DNA of 64,000 bases from Coprinopsis marcescibilis. Its lineage: Eukaryota; Basidiomycota; Agaricomycetes; Agaricales; Psathyrellaceae. Positions 37,666 through 50,191 of this stretch are shown piece after piece; the stretch's first letter is position 1, and each line of letters opens with the position of its first letter. The notes below the pieces were generated by a model that worked only from the letters and a program-made list of their open reading frames with translations, searched no databases and was not told where the DNA came from. The DNA lies in the NCBI GenBank assembly GCA_004369085.1, contig ML210155.1:124001-188000 (forward strand). The letters are read 5' to 3'. Both the position numbers and the translations under genes were made by a program.

Positions 37666-39923
37666 CTAGAGCCTGTATGCACGACCAGAGTTGACCACCC
37701 CATCCGGCCCGTATGTAGCCTGCTTGTATCCAACGAGCGAAGGAAGAATGTTCTCGTAGACATGTGTCACCCACTGGAACCCATCATGGTCAATAACCTG
37801 ATAGATAAGCCCTAAATTGAAAGTGGAACGCACCTCGCAGGCCAGCGGGCGAGTATCTCGAGGGTCAATAATTTCCTCCACCCCAAATTGGTGCGCGGTC
37901 TTAAGAGGGCTACGGACGTCTTCAAACTTGCTCAAGAGCTCCTCCATCAGCTTGTCGCGAGCTTCTGGGGAGCCGGCGGCGTCGAGCTGACGTTTGTAGG
38001 CAGCTTCAACTCCGCCTTCCAAAGGTAGACTTCCCCAATCACCAGATGGCCATGCTACGCGAGCCCCTCGTCCGTCTTCTGGATCTGAGAATGCGCATCC
38101 GGCAACACCGAATGTTCTTCGAACGATGACGGTGTATATGGGGACTGTTCCGTGGTACATTGCGACCATTGCAGCTGCGCCGTGTCTAATTGTGGCCATT
38201 CGCTCCGCAAGGGAGCCTAAAGAGTGAGCATTGCCGGTTAAGACCCAAGGTAATGGGTGTGTATGCGAAATGACTTGCCAATTGCGAAACCGGGCTGATC
38301 GACGAGGTTCAATATTGGTAGTCTAATACATTCTGGTAAGCCCTCAGACCCAACAAGCCGCAAGACGTTGATTCACTCACCCAAAGTGATTGCAGAGATT
38401 CATGAATTTTGTCGTCTTCTGTGCACCCAGAGAATCAATCGCACCTGAGGAGATATAAGTCCCCGCGGAACACAAAGCAGTTGGAGTATAGTACTGACCG
38501 CCATTCACCATACAATCACTCGACAGCACGCCCACCGGTCTACCAGAAAGGCGAGCAAACCCAGTGACGATCGAGCATCCCCAATATCCTCCAATCTCAA
38601 AGAAGGTGCTTTCTGCGTTCTCTGACATATCGACAATGAGGTGGACGACTCGTCGGATGTCATATGGCCTTGCACGGCGTCTTGGAATGATGCTGATAAG
38701 CTCTTCATCCCTTCTGTCTACTGGGTCAGTAGACGGAAGGACCGGTGGTAGAGAAAGGACGGATGATGGGAGGTAACAGAGGAAGCTCCGGATTTGGAGA
38801 AAGGCGTCTTCCTCGGATACGGCGACGTTGTCGACCGTCCCGTTCTTTGCGTGGATTTCCCAGCCGCCCAGTTCTTCCTTGGAAAGGTCTTCGAAGGTTG
38901 CTTGCTTCACGACTGGAGGACCGGCTGCGAACAGCTGGTATATGCTGTGAGTAGGAAACAAGGGATGAAATTCATGCTTCGCTTACCTGACTTAGACCCT
39001 TCACCATTACACTGAAATGTCCAATTGCAGCCTTTGCACTTGCAAGGCCGACAACTGGGCCAAGAAGAGCTGAGCAGACAGGTATTATGGAGAGTGCTTC
39101 AATGCTTCTAGATAGAATGCTCATATTGGGGATATAGGTTGCACCCATTTGAAGGTCTGAACGGTAGGCATGAGTGCCCCACGGTTTCGCATTGTTATGG
39201 CCAACTCACACATAGCGACACTTCCTCCTCCGCTTGAGCCATCCAAGAGCCGGATCTAGAGGTAATAGAGCTTCTAGATCTCGTTCTTTATATACAGCTT
39301 GGAAGATGCTCTTACCAGAGGAACTCGAGCTCTCCGAGCGAGGGTCTAAAATTGGATCTGGTTAGATTGTTAAGTTATGCGAATAGAGAAGTTATTTCAC
39401 CTCTCCATAGATGGGCTTGTTCATAATACCGCCATCCGCATGCCCGCCTCGCACACTGAAATCGTCAGCAGTAATGAACACTTTACGTCCATTAAGCTTT
39501 CCCCAGCCCGTAACAGAATTTCTGGCCACAAGTCAGTTGCAGACGGGGAGGATAGCGCAAGAGCACAGCGTACGCAGGCACAAATGAGACCAGTTCGCCT
39601 GTTTTTTGGTCCAAGACGGGCTTTCCGGTGATGGATCCAACCTCGACGAACGACTCGTTGTCCACCAAGGCAGAAATTCGTTCGCGAACCCAAAGCTTCT
39701 TGTTGGCTTTCTGCCTGATGTAACCAGGGTCTTTGAGGTTGGGTGACTGGACGAGCTGTTGCTGAGCGCGTATTTGTGCTACTGGAAACTGAAGAAAGTG
39801 TTGAGGAAAAGTACAGTCCGGAAGAATGTTTCGATAACTGACCTCCCAGCTGTTGCCGTCGTCTACGACTGCCACATTGGCCTTCGTGCTCTTGTCGCCG
39901 TTGTCCTCTGGATCTGAAGGCAT
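37666..39923 (-). CDS. Acyl-CoA carboxylase, carboxyltransferase (beta) subunit
   Basis: Transfers CO2 from biotin to an acyl-CoA. Start ATG 39923 (MPSDPEDNGDKS). The N half of the carboxyltransferase fold shows KLWVRERISALVD, FVEVGSITGKPV, NSVTGWGKLNGRKV, RGGHADGGIMNKP and IRLLDGSSGGGSV. The C half shows DDFSV-type and oxyanion regions: GRPVGVLSSDCMVNGGQYYT, LGAQKTTKFMNLC, ILNLVDQPGFAIGS, and IDPRDTRPL near the end. Many short introns restore frame, including V PA|NSVTG and a last one after RPLACE. Residues fit the PCC/MCC beta superfamily but diverge from canonical MCC beta, so the substrate is uncertain. It is divergent, 222 bases from the gene for its biotin carboxylase partner at 40146, strongly suggesting one complex. 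Confidence 0.88.
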
Positions 39924-40145
39924 AGCTCTGGATATAGAAAAGTCGGTATCTGAGTCCCAATGGTTAAGTGATTTTATGTGGCCGCAACGCGTCTTGGTCG
40001 CGAAATAGTTGTACTCCTAATCGGCGTCAGGAGTGGCCGGAACCGGACCATACAGGAAGGCAATCTGGATTCCACACAGTTACCGATATAGTGAGGCCCC
40101 TTGAAGCCGTCTTGAAGTCAAGGAACCATTAAACAGCAGCAACCA
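39924..40145. promoter_or_regulatory. Shared divergent promoter of the two carboxylase subunit genes
   Basis: Only 222 bases separate the two start codons, so both promoters must overlap here, which would favour co-expression. I see no certain TATA box. Bidirectional activity is inferred from layout. Confidence 0.5.
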
Positions 40146-42477
40146 ATGGTGAAGATGCCCAAAGTGCTCGTTGCGAACAGGGGAGAAAGTGAGTTGCTCA
40201 TCGTTCGCCGCCGCCGGACATCGCGTGCACTGCGGTCCGTGGTTTCATCACTCAGACACTGACCACCATATTCACCAGTCGCTATTCGTATTCTTCGCTC
40301 TGCAGCCGAACTAGGATGGGGTACTGTGGCTATTTATACTGAGACGGACCCTAGCCATGCAAGTTATGCGGATGAAGCCGTGAAATTGGATGGACCAGAA
40401 GACTTTTTGAAGATCGACGTTGTTGCCCGGGCAGCAAGTGAGTGAGTAGAAACCACCATTTCCTAGCGCACTACACTAATTACATTTATCTTGCAGCACG
40501 AACTGCACCCATGTTCACCCAGGATACGGATTTCTCAGCGAAAGTCCTAGCCTTGCAGATGCCCTGGCGGCTTTAGATCCACCCCGAATCTTTATTGGAC
40601 CCTCAAGGGATACATTATGCCTCGCAGGCGACAAAATGCTCTCTCGCGAACTGGTTATATCTCTAGGAATTGCGGTGGCTCCTGGGAGGCGAGTCTCTAC
40701 TGCCGAGGATGTCAAATTATTTGGTGCAGAGGCTGGTTATCCAATCATGATCAAGGCTCTGGATGGCGGAGGAGGCCGAGGAATCCGGGCAGTCAACCTG
40801 GTGGAAGAGGTGGGTGAATCGTTCAAACGGTATGCATATATCCAGTCATTCCTCTCCGAAAGCCCCTGAATTCGGTTTCCCAGGTGTTTAGGTGAAAGTC
40901 CATCGCGCCAAGTCTTCGTCGAGAAGGCGTTGACTGGTCCTGGATGGAAACATATCGAGGTGCAAATAATTGGAGATGGGAGTGGAGAAGTAAATCACTT
41001 TTGGGAGCGAGAATGCAGCGTCCAGCGCAGGTCGGTTGATTCAATATGTTTTCAACGCTTGTTTTGCTGAGATATGTTACGCGTTTAGGTTCCAGAAAGT
41101 TGTCGAGGTCTGTGCAGTTCATCACGTTCGTGGCCAGTCAACTAACATGTCTTTTCGTGCTCGTTAGGTAGCACCATCTCGATTAAGCCGCGAAATGGTC
41201 GCGCCGTTGCTCGAAGCCTCGCTGAAAATCGCCAGACATCTCAAGTACCATGGTTTGGGAACATTCGAATACCTTATGGACTCAAAGACCGGGAATTGGG
41301 TGTTTTTGGAGATCAATCCTCGAGTCCAGGTAGAACATACTATCACAGGTGCGCATAATTATGTGGACTTGAATAAACAAAGTTTGACAATCTAAATTCA
41401 GAGGAAATTGTCGATATCGATTTGGTTCGAGCACAACTCCAACTTTTCGCATTCAAGAGTTTAAGGGCCCTAGCGTTAAACAATCCGGTCCCCCCACCTC
41501 AATCTAGCGCTGTCCAATTACGTTTGACGGCCGAGGATCCTGCCCGAAGCTTCCAATCGTCTCCTGGGACGATTCAAGCCTTGGACATTGCCTGGCCAGC
41601 AGGAAGAGGTGTTCGAGTGGACACATGGTTATCCAGCGGCCCTGCATTCTCGATACCAGAGTGGAATATTGGTACAGACTTCGACTCATTACTGGCAAAA
41701 GTCATAGTGCGAGGATCGACTTTCGAAGAGATGACCCAGAAAGCACGGCGCGCTTTGGCTGAATTCACATTCAACGGCGCTGTGCAAACCAATGCGTCTC
41801 TCCTGGCAGGCGTTATTGATCATCCAGATTGGGTCACTGGGAACATCGATACGCTTTGGCTAGAACGTAACGCAAGCAATATCCTCCAACGTGGTACAAA
41901 GCTTCTCAAGCCCGGAAAACCGCCATCTCGTGCAAATAAACCGGTTATATCCTCGGGAAACTCAGGAACCACAGCATTCCTTCAACCAGGAGCATTGTTC
42001 CACCTCAATCTCTCCCCGCTTGGCACTTCAGGCGCGGCAACAAAGCATACTTTAACCTTATCCTCCATCGGTCAGAACACCTTCCCCGACGCGCTTTCCG
42101 GCACCCTGCAGAGTTCTCTGACTGCAACTCCATTCGAATTCTCCCTTATTCAATCGACTTCCGCCGCGGTGTCCACAGGTTCCTTCGAGCTGGCTGATCC
42201 CAATAATGTTGCGCACGTCTCCACCCCTTTGACGGGGAAAATTGTGGAATTGCATCCGGCGTTGATTGCCGTACTGAAAGGGGAGGCTGGTGGTCGTGTC
42301 AAGAGGGGCGAGACGGTCATGGTGCTGAGCGTGATGAAGATGGAGAATTCCATTGTTTCTGGGGTGGATGGGGAGGTTGAAAGGGTCGGAAGGGGGATTA
42401 AACCTGGTGTTGTTGTTGGTGAGGGTATACTGGTCTGTGTGATTGGGAAGCAGAAGGCAGGGTCGAGCAGATTGTAG
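40146..42477 (+). CDS. Acyl-CoA carboxylase, biotin carboxylase/BCCP (alpha) subunit
   Basis: Carboxylates biotin with ATP and bicarbonate, then carries it to the beta subunit. Start ATG 40146 ([14 protein letters not shown]). ATP-grasp blocks are complete: [69 protein letters not shown] degenerate middle domain follows, then a C-terminal biotinyl domain with the lysine in SVMKMEN and a beta-hairpin partner region. About six introns; the one after ARAAS must use the second of two GTGAGT-like donors to give DTNCTHV. About 660 residues, the usual size of MCC/PCC alpha. The substrate is not readable from sequence. The divergent neighbour encodes the carboxyltransferase. Confidence 0.92.
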
Positions 42478-42754
42478 TCGTCATTTGGGCGGAAGTGCCA
42501 AATCACATATTCAAGTTTGTGTTTCTTCCGGTGGCGGTCCAATTCCTCTGTCGGAATTTTATGCATCTGATGAGAGGATTCTTTAACATTTAACGTTTGT
42601 GTGCCCTTTTAGTACTTTTAGTTTCAGCTTGAATCGTTGAAAGATCAAAACGTGGCTCGGCACTGTGCGAAAGTTATAAATCAAGCGACCTTCTTTTTTC
42701 AACTGCACGTCTTGGTCTTCATCTACAATCTCGCCGCCTCCGCCAACGACGACG

Positions 42755-45700
42755 ATGACCATCATAAACTGCCCCAACGTCCTCTCTTCCGGGTCGTGTT
42801 CCACTGCCGGGTGTGGGTACAACCATAATATTCAGACCTGTGAGCCGTGCGGCTATATTTCTCGCGACGCGCGAGAATTTGCTGTGCATTTTCAGTCTAG
42901 GAGGCATCGCTCGATCGCGACGGGAAAAGGCAGACCGGCCAGATGCCCCATTTGCGAAATCAACATGGACATGGCGAGCTGGACTGCGCATCTCAGCGGT
43001 CACAAGCACAACTCTCGAGCATTGAATAAAGGGCTCTCCCCCCATATCCAACCGGACCAGGCTATCTCGACCGACCATACGACTGTATGCACTTCCTGCA
43101 ACGTGCATCTCAAAAATCATTTTTGGGCAGGCCACATTCAAGGGAAACGACACCAGGCTAGGGAGCGGTTCCTCAAGTATCGTTCTGCGCTTGACGAAGC
43201 TGAAAAGGACAAAAACGGGCTGTGCGTGGAAGGCGGGAAGGATCTGGGGTACATTGACCCTGCGTCCAACGCCAGAAAGGAAATTACCATCAATATCAAG
43301 TGCACCATTCCGTTTGGTAAATCTGTTTTGAGAGAGGCCATTCTGGCCTCGAAGCAGGGTTCCCGCCCAGTTGAGACTGGGTACGTTTCGCGAATACATC
43401 TCCCGCCTTCTGTGTTACTAACTGGTATTCCGCAATCAGGTTCAAAGTTGCGTCCGTGGTCTATGGCACTCCGATCACACCAACACGCTCTGTTGCTGTT
43501 GTGGTTTCCTTTTACCAGCAGTTTATTGGGCGATACGAGGATCGGCTGGAGCTAACGTTCGAGGACGTGCAACTCCAGAAGAGGTTCCTTATTTCACGGC
43601 ATCTACACGTCATTATTGGCAACCAACACGAGTACGAGGCACTCAGGCCTGTCATTCCCTACGTTCCAAAGCCGAGGATAGCAAGGGACCCTGAAGTCCA
43701 TGTCGTAGAAGGTGTCGCCCCGCCTTCCACGAGGTCCATCCCTTATGTGGCGCCTCTACCTCGCGCAGCAATTCCCGGGCATCTTCTGACCGTCTTGAAT
43801 GGCACAGACCCAACTAAGAAGCAAATAGAACATATCAAGCGCATCCACCTTCCGAAGGCAGTCAGTTGCCTAACATATTCTCGCCATTTCAAAAACTTGA
43901 TATGGATTGAAGAGCACCGCACGGAGTGAGTGCTAATCGAACATGTGTTTACTTCGAAGACTAATCAAGGTTATCTAGGGCTGACCTCGCACGTTACGAT
44001 ATGCACGATGTCGTCTTAGAGCGCCACAATCAATACTTCTAGTGCGATCGTCCTTCTCTTTTGCCGACCGAGTTTTAACCCGTTTTCTAGTCTTGGAATC
44101 CCAGGCCTCGCAGAGAAGAGGCCAAGTGTCCTCATTGGTCCGTGACTCCTTTTTTAGAACTGAGCTATCCTAATGAAAAGCTCAGGCGACAAGATCTTGG
44201 TGCAAAGGGTCAACGCACAGGCAGGAAACTGGTTCGAGGGACACGTCCATGTTGTACGGCGCGACCAAGTGGGCCTTTGCTTCCACACGAGTTTCAGCGG
44301 ATGGTCTCCCACTCAGAAGTATAACATTCGATTCAGGCTGAATCGCATTGTGATGCGCCGCCAGCATCAAGCACTGGATTCAGCGTTTGAAGAAGGACGT
44401 GTTTTGTTCCCGTTGCAAAGCCACGTTAAAGGTATATCCCCCCGACCTATCGTTTTTTGCAATCCTCTGGTTGCCGGAAACGCCCCGCAGGTGAAGGCTG
44501 TCGTGTCCATTGCCCACCTGCCTGTAGGTTCCCCGCCATTCGTTGTTTTCGGGCCGTAAGTGGAACATACTCAGTCCTGCAATTCACCCTAATTTCTCTG
44601 TCTTATCAGTCCAGGAACTGGCAAGACGATAACTATAGTAGAGGCAATTCGGCAGGTCCTCAAAGTCAACCCCAGTGCTAAAATCCTCGCCTGCGCACCA
44701 AGCAACTCGGCAGCCGATCTAATTGCCCAGCGTCTTTGCACTAAGGTTGGGACCAGCACTGTAGGAATGGACCCCAACGCCCTTTTCCGTATGTACGCCC
44801 CTTCACGCAACAAGGAGCAAGCACCCACCGAATTGAGGAACCACGTCTATACCACCCAGGACGGCCATTTCTCTGTGCCGTTGATGGCTCGCATGAAGTC
44901 ATTCCGCGTCGTTGTTGCGACTTGTGTTGCAGCATCAATGGCAGCGGGTATCGGTATGCCGCGAGGTCACTTTACTCACATCTTCTTGGACGAAGCTGGT
45001 CAAGCTACTGAGCCCGAAGCCTTCATTTCAATCAAGACGATGGCCGATCCCAAGACAAACATCATCCTGTCCGGCGACCCGAAGCAACTTGGCCCCATCA
45101 TCAGGTCCCCTATCGCAAGGATTCTGGGTTTGGAGACAAGTTACCTGGAAAGGCTCATGAACAGTGACGTGTACGAAGTCGGGTCGAGCAACGATGCACC
45201 GTAAGAGATTCCTTAGAGACATGGTGCCGTTTTGCTAAATTCCTTCAGCGTGGTCAAATTGACAAAGAACTTCCGTTCTCACCACTCAATTTTAAAGTTT
45301 CCGAACGAGCGCTTCTACTCGGGTGATTTAGAGCCCTGCGCTGATCCTGCTGTCACCAACTCTTTCCTCAACTCGCCTTTCCTCCCCAATAATCCTCGTT
45401 TCCCAGTGGTATTCCACGCGGTGTCCGGGAAGGACGACCGCGAGGCTTCCAGCCCATCTTTCTTCAACATCGAGGAGGTCCTACAAGTCGTATCCTACGT
45501 TCGGCAGCTAAAGGAGTCCCGGAAGTTCAGAGCCAGTAAGATGCTATTTGATATGGTCGTATTCTCCAGCTGACATAAAGTTATTAGGCGACAATGACAT
45601 TGGTATCATAGCACCCTATCATGCTCAGTGCTTGAAGATCAGGAACTCTCTCCGAAATGTTGCGGATAGCATTAAGGTGGGATCTGTCGAAGAGTTCCAA

Positions 45701-46239
45701 GGTCAGGTATGTAACCTGTCGATCAAACATGCGCCTTGACCGACTCACCGAGCTTTTTCTACTAGGAACGAAAAGTTATCATCATCTCAACTGTGAGAAG
45801 TAGCAAAGACTTTGTGGAGTACGATCTACGCCACACTCTCGGTTTCGTTGCCAGTCCGCGGCGCTTCAATGGCAAGTCTCTTGTTATGTGGTCGATCTTG
45901 GAATCATTTTGCTGACAGTTTCTGTTAGTTGCCGTAACTCGGGCTCAGGCCCTGCTGGTTGTCGTCGGGAATCCCCACGTCCTTGGACTCGATCCTCTAT
46001 GGCGCGCGTTCTTGAACTACATCTACAACAATGATGGCTGGACGGGTCCGATTGATATCCCGTGGAACCCAGAAGAGGAGCTTGAAGAAGGAGGCTACGA
46101 TGTCAAGACAAGAATGCAAGCGGAGCAGGACATGAACGAGTTTACGAGGAGGGTGGAATCCATGACACTTGGGAATGCCGAGGATGGTGATGTGGAAGAA
46201 GATGCGAATGTCGATAGGCCCTGGAGGGATGCTGAGTGA
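42755..46239 (+). CDS. MOV10/SDE3/Armitage-like RNA helicase B, CCCH plus three C2H2 fingers
   Basis: SF1 RNA helicase of the MOV10 group, a partner of Argonaute silencing in other eukaryotes. The N-terminus carries a CCCH finger (C-x8-C-x4-C-x3-H in [19 protein letters not shown]), then three C2H2/JAZ-like fingers beginning [17 protein letters not shown] and CTSCNVHL. A beta-rich region follows ([14 protein letters not shown]...), then the core: [10 protein letters not shown] (intron just before it), [66 protein letters not shown]. About nine short introns, all frame-restoring; about 990 residues. The C-terminus is acidic and ends [12 protein letters not shown]. Intact. Next gene starts 451 bases on and is its tandem duplicate. 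Confidence 0.92.
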
Positions 46240-46690
46240 GGTGCTGAGCCGTTGTTGTTAAATGTAGTTTCCTCGCCGCGATCATACCCAGTTCTTGCTG
46301 TGACACCTGCTTTCCTGTTTTTATCTTTGAATCCCTGCTTTCTTTTCATGCTATATCGTCTCCTGTACATTTGTTGTGAAAAAATTAATTATGTTGTCTA
46401 ATACCTTTGTGCGACCCGTGTTGGTCAGTCAAGCAATTAATATTAATCAGTGGTCCCATATTTTTCTGGTATGATTGTTTTTTGTTAAAAATACACCCTT
46501 GGTATACGCTCTTCGCGTCTTTGAGTAGACACTGCCACGAATGCCTCCGTTTCGAGATGGAATCCCCTTTAATCGAACCTGGCTCGGCACTTTTATTCAC
46601 AATCATAAATTACACGAGCGGCCAGCAGAGTCCTCGTTCCTTCTTTCTTGATTCTTGGTTCTTGACTCTTGAACTTGAACCAAGAACAGG
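46240..46690. other. Intergenic region between tandem helicase genes B and C
   Basis: 451 AT-rich bases that include the 3' UTR of B and the promoter of C. Nothing else seen. Confidence 0.4.
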
Positions 46691-49600
46691 ATGACAGCCC
46701 TCAACTGCCCGAATGTCCTTGCAACGGGCCATTGTTCCACACCAGGCTGCGGGTACAACCACGCCATTTTCGCTTGCGAGCCATGTGGCTTCATTGCTCA
46801 GCATTCGGAAGACTTTGCTTTTCATGTCCAGAGCAAATCGCATCGATCGACTCTATCCGGCGGAAACAGGCTTGTACAGTGCCCCGTATGCGAGATCAAC
46901 ATGAACGCACCGAGTTGGGATTCGCACGTCAACGGCCAGAAGCATAGGAGGGTCGCCTTCCTCAAAGGCGTCTCGCCCTTTCAAGTCGAGCCACAGGAAG
47001 CCAGCTCAGTAGGCCGGTTCACATTCTGCAATGTCTGCAAGATGCAAATAAGGACGGTGAATTGGGGGAATCACATTACAAAGAGTCAAAAGCACTTGGG
47101 TCGGGAGGCGTTCTTGTCATATCGCTCAGCTCTGGATGAGGCTGAGAACGACAAGAATGGGCTGACGGTCGAAGGTGGAGGGGATCTTGGGTACCTCGAT
47201 CCTTCGAATCTCTCTGCTACTTCTTTCATTGTCAATATCAAGTCGACCTTACCGTTTGGAAAATCTGTCCTGTTGTCTGCCAATCTTGCGTCGAAACAGG
47301 GTGCTCGAGAGGTTGTATCTGGGTGCGTCTTCCCCGTCTTTGGCTATCATTGTAGCCGCTGACTCCTCACAAAGGTTTTCCGTAATTTCAGCAAGCCACG
47401 ACCTCTGCATTACATCTAATCGACCCGTTCAAGTGAAGCTGTCCTTTCGACAGCGCTTCATTGGGAGATACGAGGACCGGCTTGAGCTCGTCTTTGTTGA
47501 CACTCAACTTCGCAAGAAGTTTGTGATATCCAGGCCGCTTAATGTCATCGTTGGAAGCAAGTCTGAACACGAGGCTCTAAAGCCTGCTCTGCCCTACACA
47601 CCGCGGCCCAGGACGACAAGGGAGCCCGAGAAGAACGTGGTGGAAGGGGTGCCGCCACCTTCGTCCAGCTCGATCCCATACGTTGTTTCGCTTCCCCGCG
47701 CCCCGATCCCAAACCATCTTTTAGTTGTTTTGAATGGTACTGAATCGGTTGCAAAACAGGTTGAGCACATTAAACGCGTTCACTTGCCTTCGAAGGTTAG
47801 CGGGTTGACTTATGCACGTCATTTCAAAAACTTGCTTTGGATCGAGGAGCATAAAACAGAGTGCGGGTCCTCTTTTCGAATTCTCGCTCGTGGTCTTCTA
47901 ATGCACTCTTAGGGCGGATTTGGGTCGCTACGATATGACACAGGTTACTTTACAGCGTCACGAGAGATACTACTAGTGCGTCATGGTCCTTAATATCCCA
48001 CCACCCTTGATCAGTATAGGTACTAATCGCCCATTAATTAGCCTGGAAATTCCTGGCTTGGCCGAGAAGCGTCCTAGCGTCCTTGTTGGTATGCGCTCAT
48101 TGGTTTCGTCATTTTTCAGCGCCTGAACACTTTCCAGGGGACAGGATCCATGTTCAAAAGATTAATGCGCCTACCGGTCATTGGTTTGAAGGACACGTAC
48201 ATTTCGTTCGACAGCGCGAGGTTGGACTTTGCTTCCATCGCAGCTTCGTTGGGTGGACTCCCTCCCAAGGGTACAACATTCGATTTAAGCTGAATCGTAT
48301 AGTGGTTCGTCGCCAGCACCAAGCGTTGGATTCTGCCTTTGAAGAAGACCGGGCTTTGTTCCCTCTGAGGAGCCATATCAAGCCAGCAACTCGCTGGTCG
48401 CTTGCTTTCTGCAATCCGCTGATTTCTAAGAACCAGCCACAGGTTCAAGCTGTAACTTCGATTGCCTATCTCCCGGATGGTTCTCCCCCGTTTGTGGTCT
48501 TTGGCCCGTGTGTATTGTTTTTACTATTATTCAAAGCAGATTAGCTGACTTGATGCTAGTCCTGGAACAGGGAAAACAATCACGATTGTCGAGGCTATTC
48601 GCCAGGTTCTTAAAGCCAATCCTCGTGCAAAGGTTCTTGCGTGTGCACCCAGCAATTCTGCAGCCGACATCATTGCGGAAAGGCTGTGCTCCCGCATTGG
48701 CACTACCCCTGGACTTGGCCCCGATACACTCTTCAGGATGTATGCGCCGTCTCGACACAAAGATCAAGTCCCGGACAAACTTCGCGACCATGTTCATACC
48801 ACCTTAAATGGACATTTCACTATTCCTACAATGGCGCGTATGAAATCGTTCCGCGTCGTCGTTGCTACCTGCGTAGCTGCGTCGATGGCTTCTGGTGTTG
48901 GGATGCCCCGAGGTCACTTCACTCATATTTTCATCGATGAAGCCGGTCAAGCGACGGAGCCGGAAGCGTTCATCTCCATAAAGACTATGGCTGATTCGGG
49001 AACCAACATCATCCTTTCTGGCGACCCTAAACAACTTGGCCCGATTATTCGATCCCCAATTGCGAGAATTCTAGGATTGGAAACGAGCTATTTGGAAAGA
49101 CTTATGAGTTATGACATGTATGATGTCGGTTTGGGCAGCAGTGGAACGTGAGTGCCCCTGTAAAAGATCCAAGCTCATTTTTGACGCGTATGCCTGTTAG
49201 TGTCGTCAAGTTGACGAAGAACTTTAGGTCGCACGAGGCGATCCTCAAGTTCCCCAACGAAAGATTTTACTCGGGCGATCTGGAGCCTTGTGCCAATCGC
49301 TTGCTGATCAATTCATATCTAAACTCACCGTTCCTCCCCGAGAATCCTCGATTCCCGGTAGTTTTCCATGCTGTCTCTGGCAAGGACGACCGCGAGGCTT
49401 CGAGCCCATCGTTCTTCAACATTGAAGAGGCCCTTCAAGTCAAGTCGTACATCCAACGGCTCAAGGATTCACGCCAGTTCAGGGCTAGTAAGTCATTTAC
49501 GTGCTTCTGCAAATGCTTAATGACAACTGGGGATATCAAGGTGATAACGAAATAGGTGTCATTGCCCCGTACCATGCACAGTGCTTGAAGATCCGGAATG

Positions 49601-50191
49601 TGTTGCGAAACGTTGCGGACGGTGTCAAGGTTGGCTCAGTTGAGGAATTCCAAGGCCAGGTACGTTCTGATAAATGGATCTACGCAGCGTTTTCTTATTT
49701 GGTACTCTACTCGCAGGAGCGGAAGGTCATCATTATTTCCACTGTCAGAAGCAGCAAAGACTTCGTCGAGTATGACCTTCGGCATACCCTCGGCTTCGTT
49801 GCGAGCCCGCGCAGATTCAACGGTACGATGACCCCTTTCAATGTGAACTCTGTGTACTGATGTGGTTGTAGTCGCTGTGACTCGCGCTCAGGCACTTCTC
49901 ATCGTTGTAGGAAACCCACAGGTCCTTGGCCTCGACCCACTTTGGCGGGCATTCCTTAACTACATCTATGACAATGATGGGTGGACCGGCTCGATGGATA
50001 TTCCTTGGGATCCTGAAGAGGAGCTCGAGGAAGGAACGCAGTACGATGCTAGGGCCAGACGGCAAGCAGAGCTGGATATGAACGAATTTACAAGGAGGAT
50101 GGAGTCGCTGACTTTGGGGAATGCGGAGGAGGTTGATGCCGCGCTGGAAGAAGACGCAAATGTCGATAGGCCCTGGAGGGATGCCGAGTGA
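46691..50191 (+). CDS. MOV10/SDE3/Armitage-like RNA helicase C, CCCH plus three C2H2 fingers
   Basis: Tandem paralogue of helicase B with the same layout: CCCH finger ([19 protein letters not shown]), C2H2 fingers beginning [17 protein letters not shown] and CNVCKMQI, a beta-rich domain, and a complete SF1 core ([74 protein letters not shown]). Introns fall at the same places as in B, for example [20 protein letters not shown], before VVKL, in GQ|ERK and in RFN|VAV, but intron sequences differ. About 990 residues, ending [14 protein letters not shown]. Start ATG 46691 (MTALNCPNV). No damage seen. By family it should unwind or remodel RNA; a silencing or defence role is inference. Confidence 0.92.

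Noticed and set aside
42719..43399. 226-codon minus frame opposite the helicase B zinc fingers
   Set aside because: Antisense shadow of the Cys/His finger exon; no conserved features of its own.
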